Shown: positions 1-7,846 of the stretch, piece after piece
Layout: each line of letters begins with the position of its first letter
Position numbering within the stretch: position 1 is the stretch's first letter
NCBI RefSeq assembly: GCF_005280735.1
Contig: NZ_CP040077.1
Location: forward strand, 3,038,001 to 3,102,000
Length of the DNA stretch: 64,000 nucleotides
Direction of reading: 5' to 3'
Source of the DNA: Trinickia violacea
GTDB taxonomy: Bacteria > Pseudomonadota > Gammaproteobacteria > Burkholderiales > Burkholderiaceae
The notes under the pieces: model-generated
Told to the model about the DNA's origin: nothing
The model's input: only the letters and a program-made list of their open reading frames with translations
Database searches by the model: none
Program-made: the position numbers and the translations under genes

Positions 1-220
1 TCGTCGTTGCCGTGCAGGGAAACAACTCGGCCAAAATGCCGCAGAGATAAGTCGCGCACTCTGAAAAACCAACTGCAATCGCGCGCCAGAAACGACTGAT
101 AACCCGCGTGTCGTCGCCGAGATCCCAGATAGGCCCCTTCGGCAAATTCTGCTGAATGGCCGTGATGTACTCGTCTTCACTCCACCCGCAGCTATCGCCG
201 GTAATGGTGCAATCAGACAT
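1..220 (-). CDS. Tail protein, Mu gp48 / YmfQ-like (DUF2313), partial
   Basis: The 73 N-terminal codons of a gene that continues off the left edge. It starts MSDCTITGDSCGW, followed by a helical stretch containing LPKGPIWD, the kind of opening seen in YmfQ/DUF2313 tail proteins. The start codon overlaps the stop of the baseplate J gene by one base (TGATG), showing translational coupling. In Mu the gene after gp47 (J-like) is gp48 (DUF2313), so position and sequence agree. These proteins sit in the baseplate wedge, where tail fibres attach. Family assignment rests on order plus a short N-terminus. Confidence 0.7.
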   Translation of the reverse strand, partial: MSDCTITGDSCGWSEDEYITAIQQNLPKGPIWDLGDDTRVISRFWRAIAVGFSECATYLCGILAELFPCTATT

Positions 221-1278
221 CAGCACGTCTCCCAATCGATCACGGCATTCGTGAAGATCTGCGTGGGTGGCTTCGGCACGAAAGTCGATTGCGGCATCGA
301 ATAGTCGAACAGCGCGGCTGTATCGATTACACGCCCCAGATCTTGAGCCGTATAACCGCGACCAGGCGATGCCGTGCGGACGAGATAACTGTCAACGTCG
401 CTTTGCACATCATCCTGAATTGTCTGGTTGAACGGACTCGGACACCGGATCGTCAGATTGAGCGGTACGCCGACCGGCAACCGTGCCATCGGAATCGCGC
501 CAACTGGCTTGCGGCACGGATCAGAGAGGTAGGCTTGCACGATCGCTACATCGGTTTGCTGGGGAATTCCGTAGGTGTTCGGATAGGCGTTGTCCATCAT
601 GAAATAGACGTTGATGACGTTGCCAGCCGCATACGCCCAGGCTCGCGTAACACCCGGTACCTCCAGCGCCCAGTCCACGTAGTCCTGCAGCGTGCCGTAC
701 CGGTTGCGGCGTTGCATACGCGCGATCATCCGCGCCCGCAGATCGTCGTCGTTCTCGATGTCGGCGCCACCGCCAAGGCCAGCAGCCCCCACCGTCGCGT
801 CAGAATCCAGACCCGGCACGCTCGACATGAGCGACAGCGGCTCGCCTGCCAGCGCATTCGTCGCTGAGCCGGTCGTAGTCGCCATCACGTTCACGATCCC
901 GTTTCCTGTCGCGTCGAGCTCAGCATCCGCCTGCGTGGTGTACTGGGTCTCGTCCTCGCGAGAAAAGATCGTTCCGGCGGGAATTGGCGTATTGGCGATG
1001 CCTGTGACGGCGACTGGCCCAATCGCCGCTGTCGGCATCTTGATATAGACGCGGAATAGGTTTGCCCATCGCTGGAGCCACACGCCCGTTGCTCTGTCAG
1101 GCATCGCCTGACGCAGAATATTTACCGCCTGTGCATAAAGCTCCCAAAGCATTCCGCCGACAACCGTTGCCGCGATCCACAGGTTGTTCGGGAAAATCCA
1201 CGCATCTGAATTCGGCAGCTTCGCGCGAAAGGCTTGCCGCATCCGCTCAATGAGGCTGTCTTGAGTCGGTTGATCCAT
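220..1278 (-). CDS. Baseplate J-like protein (Mu gp47 family)
   Basis: A 352-residue baseplate wedge protein. After a helical N-terminus it shows the family's beta-rich section with GPVAVTGIANTPIPAGTIF (about residues 87-105), a glycine-rich loop, then the hallmark RARMIARMQRRNRYGTLQDY and WALEVPGVTRAWAY near residues 180-220. Family members (Mu gp47, P2 gpJ) form the wedges around the central spike and help switch the baseplate before sheath contraction. It lies 5 bp after the gp46-like gene and overlaps the next tail gene by one base, as in the Mu tail operon. The length matches the family. Confidence 0.92.
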   Translation of the reverse strand: MDQPTQDSLIERMRQAFRAKLPNSDAWIFPNNLWIAATVVGGMLWELYAQAVNILRQAMPDRATGVWLQRWANLFRVYIKMPTAAIGPVAVTGIANTPIPAGTIFSREDETQYTTQADAELDATGNGIVNVMATTTGSATNALAGEPLSLMSSVPGLDSDATVGAAGLGGGADIENDDDLRARMIARMQRRNRYGTLQDYVDWALEVPGVTRAWAYAAGNVINVYFMMDNAYPNTYGIPQQTDVAIVQAYLSDPCRKPVGAIPMARLPVGVPLNLTIRCPSPFNQTIQDDVQSDVDSYLVRTASPGRGYTAQDLGRVIDTAALFDYSMPQSTFVPKPPTQIFTNAVIDWETC

Positions 1279-1283
1279 TCCGT

Positions 1284-1772
1284 TCAGGTCCAGTAACGCC
1301 GGAACTCCCGGCTATAGATAATTCGCCCGTCGCGCCCGTAGAGCACGGGATTGATGAACATCGCGCCTTGAGGTTTGTTCGCAGCGACAACGCACTGCTG
1401 CCGCGCGGCTGCACCCTGATCAACGAGTCGCTGCATGGCGTCGCTCGCATACGACCCTGCGTACTCGATCACCTTGTCCGTCAACGCCTGTCGATACAGC
1501 ACCCATAGAAGGCTTCCGGGCGGGAATGGGCTGTAGATATCGCCCCACCATCCGCGGCGGTCTTCAGGGTTATCGAGGAAGGGACAATCGACCGGCGCGC
1601 GCGCTTCAGTAAAGAGCTGAATGATTACCGCGCTGTGCAACTGGTTGTCGGCCGCCAGATCGCCGTTGCGTACCTGCCAGTCCGGCAGATTCGAGAAATC
1701 CGACATGTTCATCGGGTCCGGCATGACGACAAAATCCCACCCGTCTCCATACGTCGGCGTGCACTGAATCAT
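1284..1772 (-). CDS. Phage GP46 family baseplate protein
   Basis: A 162-residue protein that fits the phage GP46 family (Mu gp46), a small baseplate wedge subunit related to T4 gp25. Visible family features are an N-terminal DLAADNQLHSAVIIQLFTEAR segment split over residues 38-58 and the GWWGDIYSP turn near residue 70, followed by a helical C-terminus. Its start overlaps the end of the gpV-like gene by four bases. It probably links wedge and tube at the bottom of the tail. Confidence 0.85.
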   Translation of the reverse strand: MIQCTPTYGDGWDFVVMPDPMNMSDFSNLPDWQVRNGDLAADNQLHSAVIIQLFTEARAPVDCPFLDNPEDRRGWWGDIYSPFPPGSLLWVLYRQALTDKVIEYAGSYASDAMQRLVDQGAAARQQCVVAANKPQGAMFINPVLYGRDGRIIYSREFRRYWT

Positions 1773-2353
1773 TGCGGACCTCCCGACAGATCCGTGCCAC
1801 GTTGAACTTCGTCATGCCGATGGCGACCGCCGGAGACGTTGCAGAACACCACGTCCGTCTTGCCAGTCACCGTTCCGCTTGCCGTCACGTCACCGGTAAC
1901 GGTCTGTTCGCCGGTCTGATCGAAATTGCCGACAAGCGTCACGTTGCCGGTAATACGAAGATCGCCTATGAGATCTGCGCCCTGCGGCACTTCGATACGG
2001 AGTTCGTCGCCGAGCAACTGGATCGTTCCGTCGTTCTTGAAGTGGATTCGATGCGGCCGACTTGCATTGATGAACGAATACACAGCAACCTCACCGTCGG
2101 CAACGTCATAGCGGAAACGCCGGTCGCCCACGACCACCACGACGTTGTGCGACTCGTCGCCGTCGATGCACTGCGCGATGGTTTCCGATCCAATCTTCGG
2201 CATTGCGGCCAGGCCGTACGGCTCGATCCACTCCGCTGTCTTCTGTTGATCCGCAAGCCCAACCAGCGTCAATACCTTGTTGGCCGCATTGGCAACACCA
2301 ACGACAAAAGCGCGCCGGAACGTAGTTCGGGCGCGCTGATTCGCGTCACTCAT
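1769..2353 (-). CDS. Baseplate assembly protein V / central spike (Mu gp45-like)
   Basis: A 194-residue spike protein. The N-terminal half is an OB-fold-like region with ESHNVVVVVGDRRFRY. Residues 130-170 are a run of short beta repeats (LRITGNVTLVG, NFDQTGEQTVTG, DVTASGTVTG) typical of the trimeric beta-helix needle, and the end carries HRHDE, the kind of histidine pair that binds an apical iron in P2 gpV and phi92 spikes. It is expected to pierce the outer membrane when the sheath contracts. Gene order (gp44-like, this gene, gp46-like) copies Mu. Confidence 0.9.
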   Translation of the reverse strand: MSDANQRARTTFRRAFVVGVANAANKVLTLVGLADQQKTAEWIEPYGLAAMPKIGSETIAQCIDGDESHNVVVVVGDRRFRYDVADGEVAVYSFINASRPHRIHFKNDGTIQLLGDELRIEVPQGADLIGDLRITGNVTLVGNFDQTGEQTVTGDVTASGTVTGKTDVVFCNVSGGRHRHDEVQRGTDLSGGPQ

Positions 2354-2366
2354 AGAAATTCTCTCG

Positions 2367-3662
2367 CTACCGGGTCCAGAGCGGTGAGGTCCCGGCCTTC
2401 CCTGTCGATTTGCCAGCCGACGTCGCCGAGACAGGCTCGGGCGTATAGGCGCCTTGCGGCGCGAGTTCCATTTCGGTCACCGTTCCCGACGCGTCCTTCC
2501 GATGTTCGACACTCGCGATCAGCAGTTCATGATCGAGATTGAGCCGGTCGTCAGTCACCCGAATCAGTCGGTTCACCTGCCACAGCGAACCATCGGGCGC
2601 ATGAAAGCCCTGAACGGTTACTTTGAGGTTGACCGACTCGCCATAGTCGCGCGACATCTGCCATTGCGCGCGCTCGAGCGTAACGCCCGGATCCGTTGGC
2701 CCCTCCGGACGCACGATGCACGGGCGGTACCGGGTCGTCGTCTTGCCGGTCGGGCTGGTGTAGTTCGCGATTGCTGGATCATTGACGGTCGCGGACGGCG
2801 CAAGATGCGCCTGCGCCTTCTTGACGTAAGCCGCGTGCTGCGCGTTCGTCCAGACTACCGCAGCCGACCCAACATTTCCGAAATCAGGGTCGCTCTGCTG
2901 CCCTTTTGCGATGTACTGGGAGAAGCGCTTGGTCCAATCGAATTTTGCTGCGGCGTGTTTGACGTGAGGTAGCGCGAACGAATAGCGGTCGCTGCCAGAT
3001 CGGGCAATTTGGAGATCTCCATCCGGGCGGCTGAAGACCAGAAGGCCCGACAGCTTGCACAGCCTTTGGATTGTGTCATATGCCTTTTCTCCTTGATTGA
3101 TTTCAAAGTTACCGATGCGCTGGCGTCCTGCACTGCGCGCGCCCGTGCCGCTCTTTCCCTTGCCGCCCTTCGAGGTCTTTTTCACGATTGCCGCGCCCTT
3201 TCCGTTGAATCGCGCATTGGCGACGCGCGACGGCGCATCCGACTCCGGATCAGTGTGTATCCCGATTCCATAGGGTTTGACGATGGCCGAGATGATCGAC
3301 ATGGCGTCGGCGCCACGGAAATTTCCGCCTGGCACGACCGTCGACGAGTCAATCAGATCGCCGGCCTTGGACCGGCCCGAGATATTGACCGTATGTTCTG
3401 TCTCGCCAATCTGGATCTCCAGCGCATCGACATAGCCCGTGCACACCAGCGTCCCGTCAATGAACAATCGGGCGGACGCGCCTGGCTGGATCCGCCATGC
3501 CTCGCTACGGCCGTACCATCGCTCAGTGACATCCAGCCCGAACGCGATCGCACCGTGCTTGATCGATTGCGTCACCTTCACCGACTTCCAGCCTTCGAAT
3601 GTCAGCCCGTCAACCTCGAGCGTGACAAGGTTTGGGTAGTCAGTCTGTTGCGTCACGGGCAT
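2367..3662 (-). CDS. Mu gp44 (gpP)-like baseplate hub protein
   Basis: A 431-residue protein from the chosen ATG at 3662 (MPVTQQTDYPNLVTLEVDG). It resembles Mu gp44/P2 gpD-type hub proteins: an early beta domain (residues 5-110, including FEGWKSVKVTQS and WRIQPGASARLFIDG), a hinge, and a second domain with GLLVFSRPDGDLQIARSG near residue 215. The hub closes the tail tube and holds the spike. It overlaps the end of the gp43-like gene by 23 bases, so the start is somewhat uncertain; an ATG at 3692 is also in frame. An insert rich in Lys and Gly (about residues 150-175) is probably a surface loop. Confidence 0.87.
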   Translation of the reverse strand: MPVTQQTDYPNLVTLEVDGLTFEGWKSVKVTQSIKHGAIAFGLDVTERWYGRSEAWRIQPGASARLFIDGTLVCTGYVDALEIQIGETEHTVNISGRSKAGDLIDSSTVVPGGNFRGADAMSIISAIVKPYGIGIHTDPESDAPSRVANARFNGKGAAIVKKTSKGGKGKSGTGARSAGRQRIGNFEINQGEKAYDTIQRLCKLSGLLVFSRPDGDLQIARSGSDRYSFALPHVKHAAAKFDWTKRFSQYIAKGQQSDPDFGNVGSAAVVWTNAQHAAYVKKAQAHLAPSATVNDPAIANYTSPTGKTTTRYRPCIVRPEGPTDPGVTLERAQWQMSRDYGESVNLKVTVQGFHAPDGSLWQVNRLIRVTDDRLNLDHELLIASVEHRKDASGTVTEMELAPQGAYTPEPVSATSAGKSTGKAGTSPLWTR

Positions 3663-4920
3663 ATTGAATCTGAGGCGGCAAGAATGATCCATTCATCGCG
3701 CCATTGCGATCAATCAGCTCGAGCGCGCGGGTCGGGTCGTCATACAGATCGTAGGCCACCGACAGCGAGGTTCGACGCACGGTGCCATTGAGCGTATCGA
3801 GCGGCTGCAAGTCGTCGGAGACCGTCGCGAACTGTTCACCGACGTACCGCAACATGTCCGAGAACATCTGGTGGATTTCCATCTGTCCATCGATAGCCGC
3901 CTGCGACTGTGCGTTCAGCACGCGCTGCGCAAAGTCGTAACGCGCCGCCATCGCGCTATCGCGATCCGGATAATCCGCGTCGAGCACGGCCTTTCCCAAC
4001 TCGCCGAGCGCGGTACGCGACACAAGCGATTCGATCGCTTGTGCAGCATTGTTGAGAATCACAATCTGACCGGACGTCCCGGCGACGCGCGGCAGCGAAA
4101 TATCTGACGTATCGCGCAGAGACTGCATCAAGAGTGCATAAGGCTGGAAATCCGTCATCGGAGACGTCTCAACGTCCAGCTCCGGCGCACCGCTCATCGT
4201 CACCTGAGGCTGATCGATGCGGTCGTCAAATACCGCGGTCAGTCCCTGCACGAGGTCCACGACGGACAGCGCGGTGTCAAGCGTCCCGAATGTGCCGGGT
4301 GCAAATGCTGCGACAACGGCAATCAAGCCCCGCAAGTCGAAATTTGTCGCGATGAACGAAAGCGTGTTTGCCTGCCCCACCCACGCGATTGCAGTCGACA
4401 GATAGCCATCGACCAGCTGCCGCACGTCGCGCGTCATGTCGCCAGCGTTGATCGCGTCGAGATACGCCGCGACTGCTTGATCGGCGAGCGACTGCGCCGT
4501 GTCGGCAATCAGGCCCGTGTTGTTGGTGACCTGAAGCGGCGACGCGTCACCACTTTCCCGAACGAATTCGATCGATACGTCAAATCGCCCGAGCACGTCT
4601 TTCGACGCGCGAATCTCCCACGTCTTGATCCGCGCGCTGATGTATCTCCGTTCGTATGGGTGATACAACGACCCGGCACTGGGTTGCTTGAATGCCGCCT
4701 TGAGCTCGTCACGCTTTCTCGCCAAATTCGGCTCGGTGATATAGCCCTCGAGCTTCCCCGTGTCCGGGGACATGCCGTTATCTTCGTTGTACCAGTCTTC
4801 CCGGTTCGGAAATTCGTGCGTGATGACGCGGCGACCGCCTCCGTCACCAAGATCGGCCGTTTCGAACTCAATGCCTCGAAACGACGCCTTGGTGATATAC
4901 GGCTGAATGATGTCTGTCAT
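3640..4920 (-). CDS. DNA circularization N-terminal domain protein (Mu gp43-like)
   Basis: A 426-residue tail protein. The N-terminus (SFRGIEFETADLGDGGGRRV, then EFPNREDWYNEDNG) is the conserved DNA_circ_N domain, about residues 12-100. The rest is helical. The family name is historical; in Mu, gp43 (gpN) is a tail/baseplate hub-associated component needed for tail assembly. The gene overlaps the tape measure stop by four bases and the gp44-like gene by 23, so it is part of one translationally coupled tail operon. Confidence 0.88.
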   Translation of the reverse strand: MTDIIQPYITKASFRGIEFETADLGDGGGRRVITHEFPNREDWYNEDNGMSPDTGKLEGYITEPNLARKRDELKAAFKQPSAGSLYHPYERRYISARIKTWEIRASKDVLGRFDVSIEFVRESGDASPLQVTNNTGLIADTAQSLADQAVAAYLDAINAGDMTRDVRQLVDGYLSTAIAWVGQANTLSFIATNFDLRGLIAVVAAFAPGTFGTLDTALSVVDLVQGLTAVFDDRIDQPQVTMSGAPELDVETSPMTDFQPYALLMQSLRDTSDISLPRVAGTSGQIVILNNAAQAIESLVSRTALGELGKAVLDADYPDRDSAMAARYDFAQRVLNAQSQAAIDGQMEIHQMFSDMLRYVGEQFATVSDDLQPLDTLNGTVRRTSLSVAYDLYDDPTRALELIDRNGAMNGSFLPPQIQYARDATD

Positions 4921-6896
4921 GGCGTCACCGTCGATACCCCGACGTTTCCGACGATATTCGGCGCCCCGCTCTTATCGACGCCCGACTGGGAGACCTTCAA
5001 CCCCTGATCGGCCGAGATGCGCAGGTCGATGCCGAGCTTGCCCTTTGTGTTGACCTCCACGGGTCCCGCCATCTTGACCTCTTGCGGTCGCTCGCTGATC
5101 GTCCGCGCGGGCGCTCGCCCCAGGAGGCGCGCATTTTCTTGCGCGCGATCCCGCATCTCTCCCGCGGTGACAGGGTTAATGGTCGAATCATTCAGCGCTT
5201 TCAGGTGACCCGTAAGCTTGTCGCCGAAACCGACGAGATTCGCCTTCTTCGTGGCAGCGTCGATGATCTTCTGGTCTTCGCCGTTTGCGTTAAACAGACT
5301 TGCAACCCCGGCCATGAATCCGCCCTTGTCTGCCGCAGCTTGAACGCTCTTGATCTTTCCCGAGATGATGTCGATCGATGCCGCAATCGCTCTGATGGTG
5401 CCGGAGACCAGGTCCGCCACAACCTGCACCGCCGCGAGCGCAACGCTAAATGCATTCGCGAATCCAGCGGCGATTTCAAACTTTGCGCCGGCATCTCCAA
5501 CCGCAGTGTCAACGCTATCGAACGACTTACCCACCTCGCTCAACGACGTCCAGACTAGCGAAAGGGTATCCCCAATCTCTCCCAGAGCAGAACGAAAAAT
5601 CTCCCATACACCACTACCGAATGCCTCAACCAGTGGCTCGACCGCATCCCAAACGCCAACCAGATTGCTCCATACCTTCTCAACAACAGGCTGGATCTTG
5701 TCCCAGTTGTAATAGATGAGAGCAGCAGCCGCGGAGAGCGCAAGCAACCATGGATTCATGCTCGTGATCGCCCGCAATGCACCGCCCGCTGCTCGAGCCG
5801 CGCCGCCCATTAATCCGACCATCCTGGCTGACATCGCAGCAGCCAGACCAACCTCGCGAATCTCGGTCACGAGTTGCCCCCCGGCGAGGAAAGTGAAACC
5901 CATCTGCGCCAGCCTCGCCGTGGTGGCTAACACGATCAGGCCACCGGCCGCCGCGATTGCTCCGCTCGCGATCTTGAACAGCGCGGGATGCGCTTTTTCG
6001 AACGCGCCGATCTTGCTTGCGAGACCCGACGCCTTGTTCGCGAGCCATTCCATCTTGTCCGCGAACAGGTTCACCAAGAGCCCCTGCTTCGCAAATTCGA
6101 GCTTTTTCAGCGACTTCGCATACTTCTCAACCTTCTCGACCTGTTCGTCCGAGAATACCCCGCCTGTACTGTCAGCCTCGGCAAATGCCTTGCGAATCCC
6201 TTCCTTGCCTTCGGCCATGAGTGCTGCCACTTCCCGCGCTTTCATGCCGAACATCTTCTGCGCAGCATTGTTGCTCTCGGATTCGAGACGCCCGGCGAGC
6301 GATGCATTTCCCTGATCGCGAAGCTTGTTGATCCGATCCATGTGTTCCTTGAATCGTGATGCAACGTCCATTGCGACATCGGTGATGCCGCGCACGTTCC
6401 CCTTCGCGTCCTTCACTGCGACGCCCATTTGTTTAAATAACTCGGCCTGATCCTTGGCTTTGCCGCGCGCAACATCAAATGCCGTCTCGCCCATCTTCGC
6501 CAGGCCGCGCGTCAGCACATCGGCATCCACGCCTGCCTGCTCAGCCGCATAGCTCCAACGCTGCATTTCTGCTACGGGCATACCGATGCTGGCGCCCTGC
6601 ATCCTCAGATGCTCGACCTTTTCGGATAACTCGTTCAGGCTCTCCACTGCCCCACCGGTCGCCAGTGCGCCACCTAGTGCGCCGAGAATGCCCGAGGATC
6701 CCCATAGGCCCTTCGTGTGATTGGCGATCATCTGCATTTTCTCGCCAACGGTAGCCGCCATGTCGTTCATCATGAACTTGGTCCTGTCGTGAACGACGCG
6801 CGCCATCTCGCCGAGCCGCGCGTTGATCCTGTTGCAGACCTCGCTGACGCCCTCAGTGGCCGTGATCTCGACCTTAGACTTGAATGCAGTGGACAT
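4917..6896 (-). CDS. Tail tape measure protein
   Basis: A 659-residue protein from the ATG at 6896 (MSTAFKSKVEITATEG); an upstream ATG at 6926 is in frame but starts with unrelated residues. It is mostly helical: a coiled-coil-like N-terminal half, two hydrophobic segments near residues 320-345 (IASGAIAAAGGLIVLATTAR) and 400-420 (WLLALSAAAALIYYNWD), and an amphipathic C-terminus. Tape measures set tail length and are ejected through the tube. At the usual 0.15 nm per residue it predicts a tail near 100 nm, close to Mu. The gene follows the frameshifted chaperone gene as in nearly all long-tailed phages. Confidence 0.92.
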   Translation of the reverse strand: MSTAFKSKVEITATEGVSEVCNRINARLGEMARVVHDRTKFMMNDMAATVGEKMQMIANHTKGLWGSSGILGALGGALATGGAVESLNELSEKVEHLRMQGASIGMPVAEMQRWSYAAEQAGVDADVLTRGLAKMGETAFDVARGKAKDQAELFKQMGVAVKDAKGNVRGITDVAMDVASRFKEHMDRINKLRDQGNASLAGRLESESNNAAQKMFGMKAREVAALMAEGKEGIRKAFAEADSTGGVFSDEQVEKVEKYAKSLKKLEFAKQGLLVNLFADKMEWLANKASGLASKIGAFEKAHPALFKIASGAIAAAGGLIVLATTARLAQMGFTFLAGGQLVTEIREVGLAAAMSARMVGLMGGAARAAGGALRAITSMNPWLLALSAAAALIYYNWDKIQPVVEKVWSNLVGVWDAVEPLVEAFGSGVWEIFRSALGEIGDTLSLVWTSLSEVGKSFDSVDTAVGDAGAKFEIAAGFANAFSVALAAVQVVADLVSGTIRAIAASIDIISGKIKSVQAAADKGGFMAGVASLFNANGEDQKIIDAATKKANLVGFGDKLTGHLKALNDSTINPVTAGEMRDRAQENARLLGRAPARTISERPQEVKMAGPVEVNTKGKLGIDLRISADQGLKVSQSGVDKSGAPNIVGNVGVSTVTP

Positions 6897-6946
6897 GGTA
6901 CGGATCGAATTTGATGAGCCGCACATCGGCGGCTCTGGTTGATGCG

Positions 6947-7413
6947 TTACCCGGAATGCCTGTCGGCGTAGCTAACGGCTCGAGTGTGCATCCGAATAAG
7001 ATCAGGCAGGCTTAGCGCCATCACAAACGCCGGATCGAGTTTGACATTGAACAGCAGATCGTCAATCAATTCGTCCAGGTTCGACGGCGTCACCCGAAAA
7101 AAGAGAACATCTTATCCGTCACTGCCGAAATGTCTTTGCGCGACATGGTGAGCAGCAACGGGCGGTGGATACCCGTAACCGCAGACACGTACGACAGCAA
7201 GCGATCGCGATTGAGCTCGACGCTGCTCGATCTGCCATCGTCCACCGGGACCATCCGGAACGGGTCGCCGATCTTGACGAAGGTGGTCGTGTCCGGGTCT
7301 TTAAGCACGAGTTTGTCGTGAGATTTCCCCTCCTGATCGATCAGGGGCTTGCTCAGCGGAACGATTACCTCACCGCTTTCATCGACCATCGTTCCCTGTT
7401 TCGTTTCGCTCAT
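6947..7413 (-). CDS. Tail assembly chaperone, -1 frameshift fusion product (Mu gp41-type)
   Basis: Reading from the chaperone start at 7413, a -1 slip on TTTTTTC (7102-7096) bypasses the frame-0 TGA at 7092-7090 and opens a second frame. It adds about 50 residues (RVTPSNLDELIDDLLFNVKL..., ending YADRHSG) and stops at 6949-6947, just before the tape measure gene. The extension is translated cleanly and looks like protein. A frameshifted chaperone pair directly upstream of the tape measure is conserved in Mu, P2 and lambda. The short form coats, and the long form also binds, the tape measure and recruits tube subunits. The frameshift is inferred from sequence, not measured. Confidence 0.8.
7090..7413 (-). 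CDS. Tail assembly chaperone, frame-0 product
   Basis: A 107-residue protein between the tail tube and tape measure genes, beginning MSETKQGTMVDESGEVIVPL and ending KMFSFFG. It holds the 'G' position of the G/GT chaperone pair. It contains the DKLVLKDPDTTTFVKIGDP segment typical of contractile-tail gp41 proteins, with an alpha-helical C-terminal part. The start overlaps the tube gene stop by four bases. See the overlapping entry for the frameshift product. Confidence 0.85.
   Translation of the reverse strand: MSETKQGTMVDESGEVIVPLSKPLIDQEGKSHDKLVLKDPDTTTFVKIGDPFRMVPVDDGRSSSVELNRDRLLSYVSAVTGIHRPLLLTMSRKDISAVTDKMFSFFG
7096..7102 (-). promoter_or_regulatory. Programmed -1 ribosomal frameshift site (TTTTTTC)
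   Basis: The minus strand reads TCT TTT TTC GGG TGA at the end of the chaperone gene. TTTTTTC fits the X XXY YYZ slippery heptamer rule, and the -1 frame is open for about 50 codons. It lies two codons before the frame-0 stop. No clear downstream stem was worked out. Confidence 0.75.
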
Positions 7414-7784
7414 GATCCATTCACCTTACGACATGCCTTGCTTGCGATTTTGAAATTGCTGATTTCACCCTTTTCGGTGTTCAGCTTCGGTTGACCGACG
7501 ACGTGCGCCTTCGAGAAAACAAAGGTATCGCCATTGACGAGTTGGATCGTCACCGGCACGTCGCACAGGGTGTACAGCGTCTGCAAATCGAGATCGCTCG
7601 AGTACGACAGCGTGCCCTCGGCCGACGCGGGTGTCGGCTTCTGCGTGATGTAGATCGTTCCGTCCTGGTTTGCATCCGCGGAGCGCTCAAAATTCAACGG
7701 TTGAATGTCGAATGCCCCGCGCGCGGAAATCTGCTGTCCGTTGACATTGAGGTAGAACGTGCCCGCAATAGCGCAGTTCGGCAT
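7410..7784 (-). CDS. Tail tube protein (Mu gpM-like)
   Basis: A 124-residue protein, close to Mu gpM (118). It starts MPNCAIAGTFYLNVNGQQ and carries the beta-sandwich pattern of hexameric tube subunits: a GTLSYSSDLDLQTLYTLCDV stretch in the middle and a C-terminal strand with KLNTEKGEISNFKI. It forms the inner tube through which DNA passes. GGAGAGG lies just before the ATG. A terminator separates it from the sheath gene, so tube and sheath may be partly uncoupled, as in phages where tube, sheath and capsid need high expression. Confidence 0.9.
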   Translation of the reverse strand: MPNCAIAGTFYLNVNGQQISARGAFDIQPLNFERSADANQDGTIYITQKPTPASAEGTLSYSSDLDLQTLYTLCDVPVTIQLVNGDTFVFSKAHVVGQPKLNTEKGEISNFKIASKACRKVNGS

Positions 7785-7800
7785 ATGCCTCTCCTAAAGC

Positions 7801-7826
7801 AAAAAGACCGCGGTCAGGCGGTCTTT
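7801..7826 (-). terminator. Intrinsic terminator after the tail sheath gene
   Basis: On the minus strand AAAGACCGC and GCGGTCTTT form a 9-bp stem with a 6-base loop, followed by TTTTTG. It lies 20 bp beyond the sheath stop and before the tube gene's ribosome binding site, so it may only partly stop transcription. Confidence 0.75.
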
Positions 7827-7846
7827 CGGGTTGCGTGACTGCCGGC

